Shown here piece by piece: positions 8,047 to 16,619 of a stretch of 29,171 nt of DNA; the stretch's first letter is position 1; each line of letters begins with the position of its first letter. The translations under genes and the position numbers were made by a program. The DNA is from UBA1479 sp963972065 (GTDB lineage Bacteria > Pseudomonadota > Alphaproteobacteria > Rhodospirillales > Casp-alpha2), in contig CAXAVJ010000042.1 of assembly GCA_963972065.1 (NCBI GenBank), forward strand, positions 1 through 29,171, written 5' to 3'. The notes beneath the pieces were generated by a model. It did not search any database and was not told the origin of the DNA. It saw only the letters and a list, made by a program, of their open reading frames with translations.

Positions 8047-9027
8047 ATGAGTTACCTGGAAAACCACCAAATTCTGGCGTCGAAGGACCTGCATGAAATG
8101 CGGGATATCCTGACACGGCTGACAAATACGGACGAGATCGACGTCGTCGGCAAGGGGCATGAAATCGATGCCTTCCTGCGCTGTGTCGACCTCGGCGACC
8201 AGAATATCCTGCACATCACCTATGGCAATGTGCCGACCCAGGTTCAGACGCAGGCGAACGACGATGACACCTTGTTGTTGTTCATCCTGACGGGCGGGGT
8301 GGCCAATGTTCAGCACAATGGCCAAGCGTTTGAGATTTCTCCGAATACCGGGCTGATGCGGGACAAGCGAATTCCCTTATCGGCCCAGCAGAATGCCTTT
8401 GAAAGCTTCGTGATTCCCCTGTCCATCGAGACTCTGAAGCAGCATGCGCGCCGGCTTCTGGGCGAGGAGGCCTGCCTGGCGGATATCCAATTCGATGTTG
8501 CGTTGGATCTGACCACGCCGGGCGGGCGGCACCTGCGCAATACAGTGACCTACATTGCCGAAGCCTTGGATGGCCCTTTGTGCGGGGCCGACAACCCGAT
8601 CGTCCTGGCGGGCCTCAAGGATCTTCTGCTGACCAGCGTGCTGTCGCTGTTACCCAATTCCGCCACGGCCGCCTTGCAGGGCCGCCCCAAGGCCGTCGCC
8701 GTCCCCTATTACGTCAAACGGGCCCGCGATTACATCCACGCCCATGCGGATACGACGATCACGCTGGAAACCCTGGCCCATCATGCGGGGTGCAGCTATC
8801 GGACACTGCAGACCGCGTTCAACGACGCCTTCGGCATGTCGCCCATTGCCTATGTCAAATACGTGCGGCTGACTTTGGCCCATAATGACCTGCGCCGGGC
8901 CGACAGCGGCGTTTCCGTCCGCGCTGTCGCCGCCAAGTGGGGGTTCACCCACATGGGCTGGTTTTCCAAATGTTATGTGGAGCAGTACGGCGTCCTGCCG
9001 TCGCAGACCCTGCGGTCCCGCGCCTGA
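8047..9027 (+). CDS. AraC-family transcriptional regulator
   Basis: The protein has 326 residues from the ATG at 8047; an ATG 33 bases earlier is possible but lies next to a TATAAT box. Residues about 25-190 form a cupin-like N-terminal ligand domain of the AraC_binding_2 type (TLLLFILTGGVANVQHNG). The last 100 residues hold the double helix-turn-helix: ITLETLAHHAGCSYRTLQ, then VRAVAAKWGFTHMGWFSKCY. It probably binds DNA near the divergent SDR gene and responds to an unknown small molecule. The 203-base gap to the SDR gene would carry both promoters. The following 194 bases (9028-9221) are AT-richer and lead into the secreted-protein gene. Confidence 0.9.
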   Translation: MSYLENHQILASKDLHEMRDILTRLTNTDEIDVVGKGHEIDAFLRCVDLGDQNILHITYGNVPTQVQTQANDDDTLLLFILTGGVANVQHNGQAFEISPNTGLMRDKRIPLSAQQNAFESFVIPLSIETLKQHARRLLGEEACLADIQFDVALDLTTPGGRHLRNTVTYIAEALDGPLCGADNPIVLAGLKDLLLTSVLSLLPNSATAALQGRPKAVAVPYYVKRARDYIHAHADTTITLETLAHHAGCSYRTLQTAFNDAFGMSPIAYVKYVRLTLAHNDLRRADSGVSVRAVAAKWGFTHMGWFSKCYVEQYGVLPSQTLRSRA

Positions 9028-9221
9028 TCCCTCATCGACGGGCGCCCGCGCCCACGCAATGCTTCAATTACGCAGAGGCTGTCGCGGGCGCGCAAAAATG
9101 TCTCCAAGTCCCCTCATGATCTTCCCAAAATGCATGCTTTGAAGCGGGGAAGGTGATTAAAGGATGAATGTATTTTAATTCATAATATCGGCGCGATCTG
9201 CGTCGATAGGGAGTTTGTTCG

Positions 9222-11579
9222 ATGTCATCGTTTATGGGAATTTTTCGGCCTAAGTTCCTGGGAGTATTGCTCCTGGGTCTGTTCATCCTGGGTTTAGACG
9301 CAAGCGACGCGCAGGCGAACTCGGGCTGGAAGCAGCTCCAGGGCCATTCCGCCTGCGGTGGCGTCGACAAGGCGGGGAATCTTCAGGAACCCTGCGATTT
9401 TCAGAAGGCCACCTATGTCAGGCCGTCGATCAAGACCTGTCCTAAGGGGTCGTTCGCCGATCTGGGGTCCTGCTGGGACTGTCCGACGGGATATAATCGC
9501 AGCGTGCGCAAAGTGACGCACGAACGGGCCTGTCAGAAGAACGTCCCGGACAAGACGGGCCCCGCGACCTTTCTCGGGGCGGTCAAATGCCCGAGCGGTT
9601 CCTTCAAGGATGGGCGCAACGGCGGCGAATGCTGGAGCTGCCCGGCGGGTTTCGGCCGCACCGCCACGAAGGTCGATGCGTGGAATGCCTGCGGCAAGAT
9701 CGGCAAAAAGGCGACCTCGGCGATCTTCAAGGGACGGCAATGCCCCGATCAGGATGCCTTCCGCGATCCCCGCAACGGTGGCGAATGCTGGAAATGCCCC
9801 GAAGACTATAACCGCACGGCCAACGCCGTAACCGGGGCACGGGCCTGTAAAACGTCCTTCGCGTTCAAGCCGGCGATCAACAAGGGCGACCGCAAGTGTG
9901 AGCCCAATCAGATATTCGACCTGATCGACGGCGGCACCTGCTGGACCTGTCCGGAAGGGGCCAAGCGCACTTGGTTCAGCATCAAGTCAGCCAAGGCCTG
10001 CCGCAATAACAAGATGCAATGGGTTCTGCCCGATCGTCAAAAATACGGCTTGTTCGGCCTGGGCTCCGGCGCCGACGATATTCTCGCCAAAATCATTGCC
10101 GAACGCACGGCGTTGGATGCCCAGATAAAAAAAGCGGCGAAGCTTGGGGGGAAAGATCCGGCGGCGGCGTCAAAGGTGGCCTGGGAAGTCATCGACAACC
10201 GGCCGTGGGAAAGCCCCTATCTGTCCGCAGCACTTGGTGCGATCGTGATGGATGCCGCCGCCAAACCCGCCGCCCAGCGGACGGAATCTGAAAAGCAGCT
10301 GATGGGGCAGGTCGCCCAGCTTATCCAGTGGAACCGGCAGTTCATCGCCTATCAGGCGAAGCAGGCGCATCAAACCTGGGAGATCTCGTCCAAAAAGGCC
10401 TACGAGATCAGTGCGGCGAAGATGGGCGCCGCCATCATTTATTCCGATTCCATGGTCACCCCACCTGATTACAACGAGATGCTGGTGGGGGCTGTTCAAG
10501 TCGCCGCGGGGTTCGCCGGACCGGCGGGCAGCGTTCTCATCCCGTTGTTTGTCAAACCGGTGCAGATTGCGACATTCCCATTCAGGGAAGCCGCCCGGAA
10601 GCTTGCGGCGCAGGCGGCGAAGAAAGTGGTCGAGACGGCTGTCAAGGCTGGTGGTGGTGCCACCGCTTGGACATCGTCCAGCGTTGCGATGGCTTCCCTC
10701 GGGCCGTTGATGATTGTCGCTGCCGCCGGGATTATCGTGACAATGGAAATCGACAAGTTCATGGCCCTGGAGAAAGCGGCCGGGAAAATCCAGCAGTCGA
10801 TCGACATCGCGAACCGCCCACTTGACCTCAACATCTTCCTTCAACAACAGACCGGGCCGGATGAATTCCTGTTCCATTGGGCGGCCGTGATCGGCGCCGA
10901 CACGCGGCCGAGCGCCAATTTCAAAACCCGCTTGGCCGCCTACAAGGCCGGCAAGGACCCGGACGCAAAGCCGACCGCGCTGATCATGCCGACGATCAAC
11001 TTCGGCGGCATCACCAACTCAGGCCAGAACACGCCAAGTTCTGATACGATTGCCCCGGGATCGGTGACGATCACCCCCATTCAATCGACCTCGGTGGTCG
11101 TGGAAAACCCGCTCCTGGCGCCGGCGCCGACGGCTGAAAAGGCCCTGATCGCCGCGATCAAAAGGCAGAAGACCCAGCCGTCGGGCACCCTGCGGTTCGA
11201 GCTGACCAACGCGCCCGGTCTATGCCTGAGCAAAAGCGAGGGGCCGACGGAAGCCATGGCCCTGGCCGACTGTAATCAGCAGGATACCCTGTGGATCAGG
11301 CCGAACGAGAAGCCGAACGCCCTGGTTTTCCACAGCAAATATTGTGTCGGGGTCGGTGACGCCAAGCTCCAGGACCGCATAAAGGTGCTGATTTCCAAGT
11401 GCCAGACCACCCCCAACATGCAGTGGGAACTGCAGGCCGACGGCCATGTGAAGATGCTGAAAGCCGACTTCTGCATGGCGGTGATCGACAAGCCGGTCAA
11501 GGGGGCGGAGGTTCTGTTGCAGAAGTGCAGCGGAAACCGCGCCCGGCAGATCTGGCGGCCCTGGGTGGTGGCGCCGTAA
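9222..11579 (+). CDS. Secreted Cys-repeat protein with hydrophobic core and ricin-type lectin C-terminus
   Basis: The 785-residue protein begins with a signal peptide (hydrophobic residues 12-25, likely cleavage after DAQA at about 32). Four Cys-rich repeats follow at about 73-104, 123-157, 174-209 and 226-260. Each has the form C-P...G-F...C-W-x-C-P...R...A-C, with four cysteines. A helical middle part has two strongly hydrophobic stretches at about 420-445 and 484-508. The last 130 residues form a ricin B-like beta-trefoil: LCLSKSE, CVGVGD and FCMAVID strands with QDTLWI, NMQWEL and RQIWRP as QxW-like positions. The layout suggests an exported carbohydrate-binding protein, possibly membrane-inserting. 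I do not recognise the whole family. The ATG follows AGGGAG 8 bases upstream. No partner or immunity gene is adjacent. Confidence 0.85.
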   Translation: MSSFMGIFRPKFLGVLLLGLFILGLDASDAQANSGWKQLQGHSACGGVDKAGNLQEPCDFQKATYVRPSIKTCPKGSFADLGSCWDCPTGYNRSVRKVTHERACQKNVPDKTGPATFLGAVKCPSGSFKDGRNGGECWSCPAGFGRTATKVDAWNACGKIGKKATSAIFKGRQCPDQDAFRDPRNGGECWKCPEDYNRTANAVTGARACKTSFAFKPAINKGDRKCEPNQIFDLIDGGTCWTCPEGAKRTWFSIKSAKACRNNKMQWVLPDRQKYGLFGLGSGADDILAKIIAERTALDAQIKKAAKLGGKDPAAASKVAWEVIDNRPWESPYLSAALGAIVMDAAAKPAAQRTESEKQLMGQVAQLIQWNRQFIAYQAKQAHQTWEISSKKAYEISAAKMGAAIIYSDSMVTPPDYNEMLVGAVQVAAGFAGPAGSVLIPLFVKPVQIATFPFREAARKLAAQAAKKVVETAVKAGGGATAWTSSSVAMASLGPLMIVAAAGIIVTMEIDKFMALEKAAGKIQQSIDIANRPLDLNIFLQQQTGPDEFLFHWAAVIGADTRPSANFKTRLAAYKAGKDPDAKPTALIMPTINFGGITNSGQNTPSSDTIAPGSVTITPIQSTSVVVENPLLAPAPTAEKALIAAIKRQKTQPSGTLRFELTNAPGLCLSKSEGPTEAMALADCNQQDTLWIRPNEKPNALVFHSKYCVGVGDAKLQDRIKVLISKCQTTPNMQWELQADGHVKMLKADFCMAVIDKPVKGAEVLLQKCSGNRARQIWRPWVVAP

Positions 11580-11607
11580 CGCCGCCGCCACGTCCGCGTC
11601 GGCCCGG

Positions 11608-12804
11608 TCAGTTGATGCAGCCGGCTGATCGCATGGCGGCGATCTGGTCGGCGTCATAGCCGAGTTCGGCAAGGATCTCCGCGGTCTGCGCCCCGACCGG
11701 CTGGGGCGGCAGGGTCACTTCCGACGGACTGTCCGACATGTGGAACGGCAGGACCGGTACGGTCAGTCCATCCGCGACACTGCCGGGCGCGGCATGCGTA
11801 TGCAGCACTTGGCGCGTGGAAACCTGATCGTCGGCAAGGGCTTCTTCCAGGCGGCGGATGCGGGCCGCCGGGATACGCCGTTGTTGCAGGAATGTCTCCC
11901 AGTAGTCGGCCGTGTTGGTGGCGATGATCGCGGCCAGGGCCGCTTGTTCTTCCGCGTGGGCGTCAAGGCGCTGATTGTTGTCCATCTTGACCATGTCCGG
12001 GCGGCCCAGGGCGGTCCATAGGCGTTCCTGTTGCGCCAGATTCGACGCCGCGATCATCATCGGCGCGTCCGAGGCTTCGTAACAGCCGATCGTCGCGAAG
12101 GGAAAGGTATTGCCCTTAGGCTCGGGATGCTTGCCGTTCCACTTGAACCCGGTGAGGTGCGAACTGGTCAGGATCAGCGCGACCTCCAGCATGGAGACAT
12201 CGACGAACTGGCCCTTCCCGCCGGACCGTTCGCGTTGAAGCAGGGCGGACGTGATGGCAAATGCCGCCGTGGTGCCGGTGGCGTAATCGACCACCGGGGC
12301 GCCGGTCTTGAGAGGACGGGGGTCGTCGGGGTGGCCGGTCATCGCCATCATGCCCGAGAATGCCTGAAGGATGTTGTCATAGCCGGTCAAATGGGCGCGG
12401 GGGCCGGTCGCGCCGAACGCCGAGATCGAGCAATAGACCAGGCTTGGATTGAGCTTGGCCATGGCGTCATAACCCAGGCCCAGGTCTTCGAACGCCCCCG
12501 GGCGGTAATTTTCCACGAACACGTCGGCCGTGGCGATCAGCCGTTTCAGGGCGTCGCGCCCCATCTCGGTCTTCAAATCCACCGCCAAGGTCTTCTTGTT
12601 CGACGCCTGCGCCATGAACGCAGTGCCCATGCCCACGTCGCTCAGGGCGCGGTCCGAGCCCTGCCAACGCGCTTGGTCCGGGTCATGAGGGGCTTCGACC
12701 TTGATGACTTCGGCGCCGAGGACGGCCATCTGATAACTGGCGAAAGGTCCCGCCAGGACATGCGTCGTGTCGATAACGCGAATTCCGTCAAATGCCTTGG
12801 TCAT
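11608..12804 (-). CDS. Class III CoA-transferase (CaiB/BaiF family)
   Basis: The protein has 398 residues, the normal family length. The N-terminal GIRVIDTTHVLAGPFASYQ and the GAEVIKVEAP strand are diagnostic. FVENYRPGAFEDLGLGYD and the ISAFGATGPRA loop follow. The Asp in GAPVVDYATG is the expected catalytic residue that forms the acyl anhydride. The enzyme moves CoA between carboxylic acids in the cytoplasm. It is the last gene of the minus-strand run that begins with the ABC importer at 16493, separated from the hydrolase by 160 bases, which could hold a second promoter. The actual acid substrate is unknown. The ATG at 12804 follows GGGGA. Confidence 0.9.
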   Translation of the reverse strand: MTKAFDGIRVIDTTHVLAGPFASYQMAVLGAEVIKVEAPHDPDQARWQGSDRALSDVGMGTAFMAQASNKKTLAVDLKTEMGRDALKRLIATADVFVENYRPGAFEDLGLGYDAMAKLNPSLVYCSISAFGATGPRAHLTGYDNILQAFSGMMAMTGHPDDPRPLKTGAPVVDYATGTTAAFAITSALLQRERSGGKGQFVDVSMLEVALILTSSHLTGFKWNGKHPEPKGNTFPFATIGCYEASDAPMMIAASNLAQQERLWTALGRPDMVKMDNNQRLDAHAEEQAALAAIIATNTADYWETFLQQRRIPAARIRRLEEALADDQVSTRQVLHTHAAPGSVADGLTVPVLPFHMSDSPSEVTLPPQPVGAQTAEILAELGYDADQIAAMRSAGCIN

Positions 12805-12964
12805 TGATCCCCGCTTGGTTTTGGTTGGTCCTGTCTTACAGAAAAGACCTGAACACGCGGGAAATGACAGGGAAAAATCAGGAATTTCGCTTGCGACCGT
12901 CCAAATTCAAAGTCCCCGGAGACAACACAACGAGAGCCGCCGGTTTGGCGCAACCGGTTCTTGT

Positions 12965-13831
12965 TTAGACGGCCTGATTCGCAAAAACCTGCCGGACAAG
13001 ACGGAGCAGGCCGCGCATCAGGACGCCATTCTGCGATGCCAGCTCATCGACGATCGTGAAGTGATTTTGGCCGGGGACGACCTCCAGTGCCGCGGGAATG
13101 TCGATCTCGGCGGCGGCCGCGGCATAGGCCGTGGACTGCCGCTGAAGTTCCGGCAGCTCGTCGCCACCGACGAACAGCAGGTGCGGGATTTTCCGCCGGG
13201 GCAGATTGAACAGCGGGCTTAAGGTATCGATCTCGTCTGCCGTCAGGGACAGGGCGTCGTTGATGTAGCTGAGCGCGATCGGGGTCAGGTCGAAAATACC
13301 GCTGATGGGCAGGACGCCGGCGACGTTCGGGTGACCGGCGGCAAGGGCCGTGAGATGCCCGCCGGCCGACCATCCGCCGACAGTGACGGCGGCGCGGTCG
13401 AACCCCAGGTCATCGGCGGCACTCACCAGATAATCGATCGCCAGGCTGACTTCCTGGACGATCTGGCTGAGCCCGGCATCGGGCGCCAGGGTGTAGCCGA
13501 CGGTCGCGACGTTGATGCCGTTGGCGCAGGGGCCGTCGGCGACGAAGGCGAAGATTTCCTTGGTGTTGCGAAACCAGTAGCCGCCGTGGATGAAGATGAA
13601 CAGCGGCGCCGAGGGCATGTTGGTCGGGAAATAATCGATGCGGTTGTTGGCTTCGGGCCCGTACCGAAGGTCAAGCCGCACCCCTGGCCGGGCGCGGGTC
13701 TCCTCGCTGCGGCGGCGCCATTTTTCCACGCGTTCGGCGCTGTCGGTGACGGCGGCGGAATTATTGTAGGCGGCGTCGATCGCGGCCCGCTCCATGCCGC
13801 GGTAGGTGCTGGCGGTCTGGTCGGTGGGCAT
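12965..13831 (-). CDS. Alpha/beta hydrolase (esterase/kynurenine formamidase-like)
   Basis: From the ATG at 13831 the protein has 288 residues. I chose this start because a GGAGA site precedes it and it lies one base after the ATPase stop; an in-frame ATG at 13855 has no ribosome site. An oxyanion HGGYWFRN motif, the nucleophile elbow GGWSAGGH (G-x-S-x-G) and a late GQNHFTIV histidine give a complete hydrolase triad. The HGG-type lid and size resemble carboxylesterases and arylformamidases. Its place inside a sulfonate/nitrate-type importer operon suggests it hydrolyses the imported compound or an ester or amide derivative of it. That is an inference. Confidence 0.85.
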   Translation of the reverse strand: MPTDQTASTYRGMERAAIDAAYNNSAAVTDSAERVEKWRRRSEETRARPGVRLDLRYGPEANNRIDYFPTNMPSAPLFIFIHGGYWFRNTKEIFAFVADGPCANGINVATVGYTLAPDAGLSQIVQEVSLAIDYLVSAADDLGFDRAAVTVGGWSAGGHLTALAAGHPNVAGVLPISGIFDLTPIALSYINDALSLTADEIDTLSPLFNLPRRKIPHLLFVGGDELPELQRQSTAYAAAAAEIDIPAALEVVPGQNHFTIVDELASQNGVLMRGLLRLVRQVFANQAV

Positions 13832-13832
13832 G

Positions 13833-14654
13833 TCAGGCGGCGTCTCCGGTTGCAAGCCGGCGGCCCGGCGCGAGGTTGCTGCTGAGCCGCTGCGCCACGG
13901 TGCGGCGGACGGCGTTGAACGGTTCCGACGACACGTCGCGGGGCCGGGGCAGGTCGACCGTCATGTCGCAATCGACCCGGCCGGGGCCGGCGCTCATGAC
14001 GACGATCCTGTCGGCCAGGACCACGGCCTCCTCGACCGAATGGGTGACGAAGATAACGGTCAGCTTCGTTTGCCGCCAGATGTCGAGCAGTTCTTCCTGC
14101 AGCTTCGCCCGGGTCAGTGCGTCCAGCGCGCCGAACGGCTCGTCCATCAAAAGTATGTCGGTATCGTTGGCGAGAACTCGGGCGATGGCGACGCGCTGTT
14201 TCATGCCGCCGGACAGTTGCGCCGGGTAATGGTTGGTGAAGGCGGTCAGGCCGACCATCTCCGTGAACTTGTCGGCGATCCGTTTCACTTCCTTGGCGCT
14301 CATCCCGGCGTGCTTGGGGCCGAAGGCGATGTTTTCATGGACGGTCAGCCAGGGAAACAGGGCATAGTCCTGAAACACGATACCGCGGTCCGGCCCCGGT
14401 TCGTGGACGGGGTGGCCGAACACGCTGGCCGTTCCGTCGCTGGCCGTCTCGAAGCCGGCGATGATCCGCAGCAGGGTCGACTTGCCGCAGCCGGACGCCC
14501 CCAACAGGCAGACGAATTCGCCCTTATCGATGTCGAGGTTGATCCCGCTGAGGGCCAAGGTCCGGCCGGTGTCGGAATCGAAGGACTTGTTCAGCCCGGC
14601 GATGCGGATGATGGGCGGCACGCCGGCCGCCTGTGTGTTTTTGGGATCAGACAT
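13833..14654 (-). CDS. ABC transporter ATPase (SsuB/TauB/NrtD-like)
   Basis: This is a 273-residue nucleotide-binding subunit. It shows Walker A (GASGCGKST, near residue 54), the Q-loop (FQDYALFP), the signature LSGGMKQRVAIARVL, Walker B (ILLMDEPFGALD) and the switch His (FVTHSVEEA). It is closest in style to the nitrate/sulfonate/taurine importer ATPases. The start lies 8 bases inside the permease gene, indicating translational coupling. It powers import through the permease at 14647-15519. Confidence 0.92.
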   Translation of the reverse strand: MSDPKNTQAAGVPPIIRIAGLNKSFDSDTGRTLALSGINLDIDKGEFVCLLGASGCGKSTLLRIIAGFETASDGTASVFGHPVHEPGPDRGIVFQDYALFPWLTVHENIAFGPKHAGMSAKEVKRIADKFTEMVGLTAFTNHYPAQLSGGMKQRVAIARVLANDTDILLMDEPFGALDALTRAKLQEELLDIWRQTKLTVIFVTHSVEEAVVLADRIVVMSAGPGRVDCDMTVDLPRPRDVSSEPFNAVRRTVAQRLSSNLAPGRRLATGDAA

Positions 14655-15519
14655 GATGTTGGGGGCTCCAACGCAGCAGGCGGTTGTTAAGCAGGACGAT
14701 CAGGCGGTCGGACAGGAACCCGGTGACCCCGATCACGATCATGCCGGTGATCACCAGGTCGGTGCGTGACAGGGTCCGCCCGTCCATGATCACCGCACCC
14801 AGGCCTTCGGGAACACCGGTCATCTCGCCGACCACGATGAGGATCCAGGCGAACCCGTGACCGAGGCGCAGACCGTTGAAGATGTTGGGGGTAGCCGCCG
14901 GAAGCACGACCGAGCGGAACAGCTGGGAGCCCTTGCAGCCCAGCATGGCGGCGGCTTCGAGCAGGCGCGCGTCGACCGATTTCACCCCGAACACGGTGTT
15001 CAGCAGGATCGGGTAGAAGGCACCGAGAAACACCAGAAACACCGCCGACTTGGGACCGAGGCCGAAAAAGATCATCGACAGCGGCAACCAGGCGGTGACC
15101 GGGACGGGGCGCAGCAGCGACAGGGTCGGGTCGAGCATGTCGCGCAGCAGGGGGGAACGGCCGAGCGCCACGCCCAGGGGAATGCCGACCAGGGCGGCGA
15201 CCAGGAACCCGCCGTAGACGCGCTGCAGGGACACCCACAGATGGATCGGCAGGCTGGCGCTGAAGCCGTCGTCATAGATGCCGCCGAAGGCGAAATCCCA
15301 CATCATGATGAGGACGTCCGCCGGGGGCGGGATCAGACGGGTTCCGGTCCAGCGGACCATCAAGTCCCAGAACGCGATCAGGGTCAGGGGCACGATCAGC
15401 CCCAGGCCGACCTTCCGGAGCCGCCTGAGGAAGGCCCGGCTCAAAGCAGGTTGCGCCGGGGACATGTCCCCGGGCGCAACCGTTTGGCTTTGGGCGGTGA
15501 TGTTCATGTCGCTGGCCAT
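14647..15519 (-). CDS. ABC transporter permease (SsuC/TauC-like)
   Basis: The 290-residue membrane protein has about six transmembrane helices. The cytoplasmic coupling loop EAAAMLGCKGSQLFRSVVLP is the EAA motif of binding-protein-dependent permeases. LSLLRPVPVTAWLPL upstream of it is typical of the SsuC/TauC/NrtB group. The start codon at 15519 lies 8 bases after the substrate-binding-protein stop and the gene's 3' end overlaps the ATPase start, so the three transport genes form one translational unit. Confidence 0.92.
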   Translation of the reverse strand: MASDMNITAQSQTVAPGDMSPAQPALSRAFLRRLRKVGLGLIVPLTLIAFWDLMVRWTGTRLIPPPADVLIMMWDFAFGGIYDDGFSASLPIHLWVSLQRVYGGFLVAALVGIPLGVALGRSPLLRDMLDPTLSLLRPVPVTAWLPLSMIFFGLGPKSAVFLVFLGAFYPILLNTVFGVKSVDARLLEAAAMLGCKGSQLFRSVVLPAATPNIFNGLRLGHGFAWILIVVGEMTGVPEGLGAVIMDGRTLSRTDLVITGMIVIGVTGFLSDRLIVLLNNRLLRWSPQHHV

Positions 15520-15527
15520 GTCGACGA

Positions 15528-16493
15528 TTACATGCCCGCGATTTTCTGGACGAAGGTCGGGTTGATGAAGGTCGCGTAATCCGGCAACTGGCGGATCTGC
15601 TTTTTGTTGAGCATCTGGGTGCCGTAATAGTTGGCCTGCTTAAGGAACAGGTCGTCGATCTTCCAGGTCAGTTCCACGTTGGGCGCGGCCTTCTCGATCG
15701 ACGGTTTCTGCTGACCTAGCTTCTGCATGGCGACGGCAACGAACTCGGCGCGGGTCTTCATGGCGTATTCGGCGGCCTTGCTGTGAATGGTCAGCAGGGT
15801 CATGACCAGTTCGGGGTCCTTGTCGATCTTTTCCTGGCTGGTGGTCAGCACCATGTTGAGGGATCCGGTCGGCGTTGAATAAGGATATTCGACGATCTTG
15901 CCGACCCCCTTGGCGAGGCTGATGCCCGGGCCCGGCTCGGCGCCCACATAGGCGTCGAGGTCACCGCGTTCCAGCGCCGGGGCCATATCGCTGAAGGACA
16001 CGCGGATCGGCTTGATGTCCTTGATGGTCATGCCTTCGGCGCTCAACCGGTCGAGGATCACGACTTCCTGGGTTGAACCGGGCCAGATGCCGACCTTCTT
16101 GCCCTTCAGGTCCTTGATCGTGTTGAGCCCGGACTTGGCGCCGGAAACCACGGCCATGCCGCGGTTGCAGGCGGCGGCGACGACGACCACGGGCTCACCG
16201 GCGGCGGCCCCCAGGGTGGCGGCGGCAAGGCCGTAAATGCCGAAATCGACGGTTCCGGTGACCACGGCGTTCTTGCCGTCTGTCGGGCTTTCGAAGGGGA
16301 TGACTTCGATCTTGTATCCCGCAGGTGCGAACTTCTCGTAGAAATAGGGCGTGATGCCGTGGATCAGCTTGAGCGTGCCGACCTTGATCACTCGGTCCGC
16401 CGCGGTTGCGGGCGTGGAAGCCGCGGCGGTAAAGGCGCAGAGCGCGCCGGCGAGGGCGGCGTGGATAAATTTCCGGCGTGTGGTGCCTGACAT
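15528..16493 (-). CDS. ABC transporter substrate-binding protein (SsuA/TauA/NrtA-like), Tat-type signal
   Basis: The 321-residue precursor starts with TTRRKFIHAALAGAL, a twin-arginine motif before a hydrophobic stretch, and a likely cleavage after ATAA near residue 32. The mature part follows the NMT1/SsuA fold with VIKVGTLKLIHG, TGTVDFGIYGLAA, LKGKKVGIWPGS and ERGDLDAYVGAEPGPG. It should bind an anionic or aromatic small molecule in the periplasm and deliver it to the adjacent permease. The ligand is unknown; the hydrolase and CoA-transferase downstream point to an organic acid, ester or amide rather than nitrate. It is divergent from the LysR gene, which probably regulates it. Confidence 0.9.
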   Translation of the reverse strand: MSGTTRRKFIHAALAGALCAFTAAASTPATAADRVIKVGTLKLIHGITPYFYEKFAPAGYKIEVIPFESPTDGKNAVVTGTVDFGIYGLAAATLGAAAGEPVVVVAAACNRGMAVVSGAKSGLNTIKDLKGKKVGIWPGSTQEVVILDRLSAEGMTIKDIKPIRVSFSDMAPALERGDLDAYVGAEPGPGISLAKGVGKIVEYPYSTPTGSLNMVLTTSQEKIDKDPELVMTLLTIHSKAAEYAMKTRAEFVAVAMQKLGQQKPSIEKAAPNVELTWKIDDLFLKQANYYGTQMLNKKQIRQLPDYATFINPTFVQKIAGM

Positions 16494-16619
16494 GACGATC
16501 TCCTGTTGTGGCGGGAATGGTCCCGCTCGTATGACGCAACGAAGACGTTAGGGTGCAGTGCACAATTTACAAAATTTATTCTTTAAATAATTTCCATAAA
16601 TATATTTAATGATCAAATC
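16494..16619. promoter_or_regulatory. Divergent AT-rich control region, LysR-type
   Basis: The 126-base gap separates the importer operon (minus) from the LysR gene (plus). Its right half is very AT-rich, unlike all surrounding DNA. It contains a short palindromic GTGCAC at about 16556-16561 and an imperfect inverted repeat AAATTTATTC-TT-TAAATAATTT at about 16570-16591. LysR-type regulators usually bind AT-rich dyads of this kind in the gap they share with their target. Binding here is an inference. Confidence 0.5.

Noticed and set aside
9361..10000. CRISPR-like or DNA-level tandem repeat in the Cys-repeat region
   Set aside because: The periodicity is in protein sequence (about 50 residues); DNA copies differ widely and have no spacer structure.
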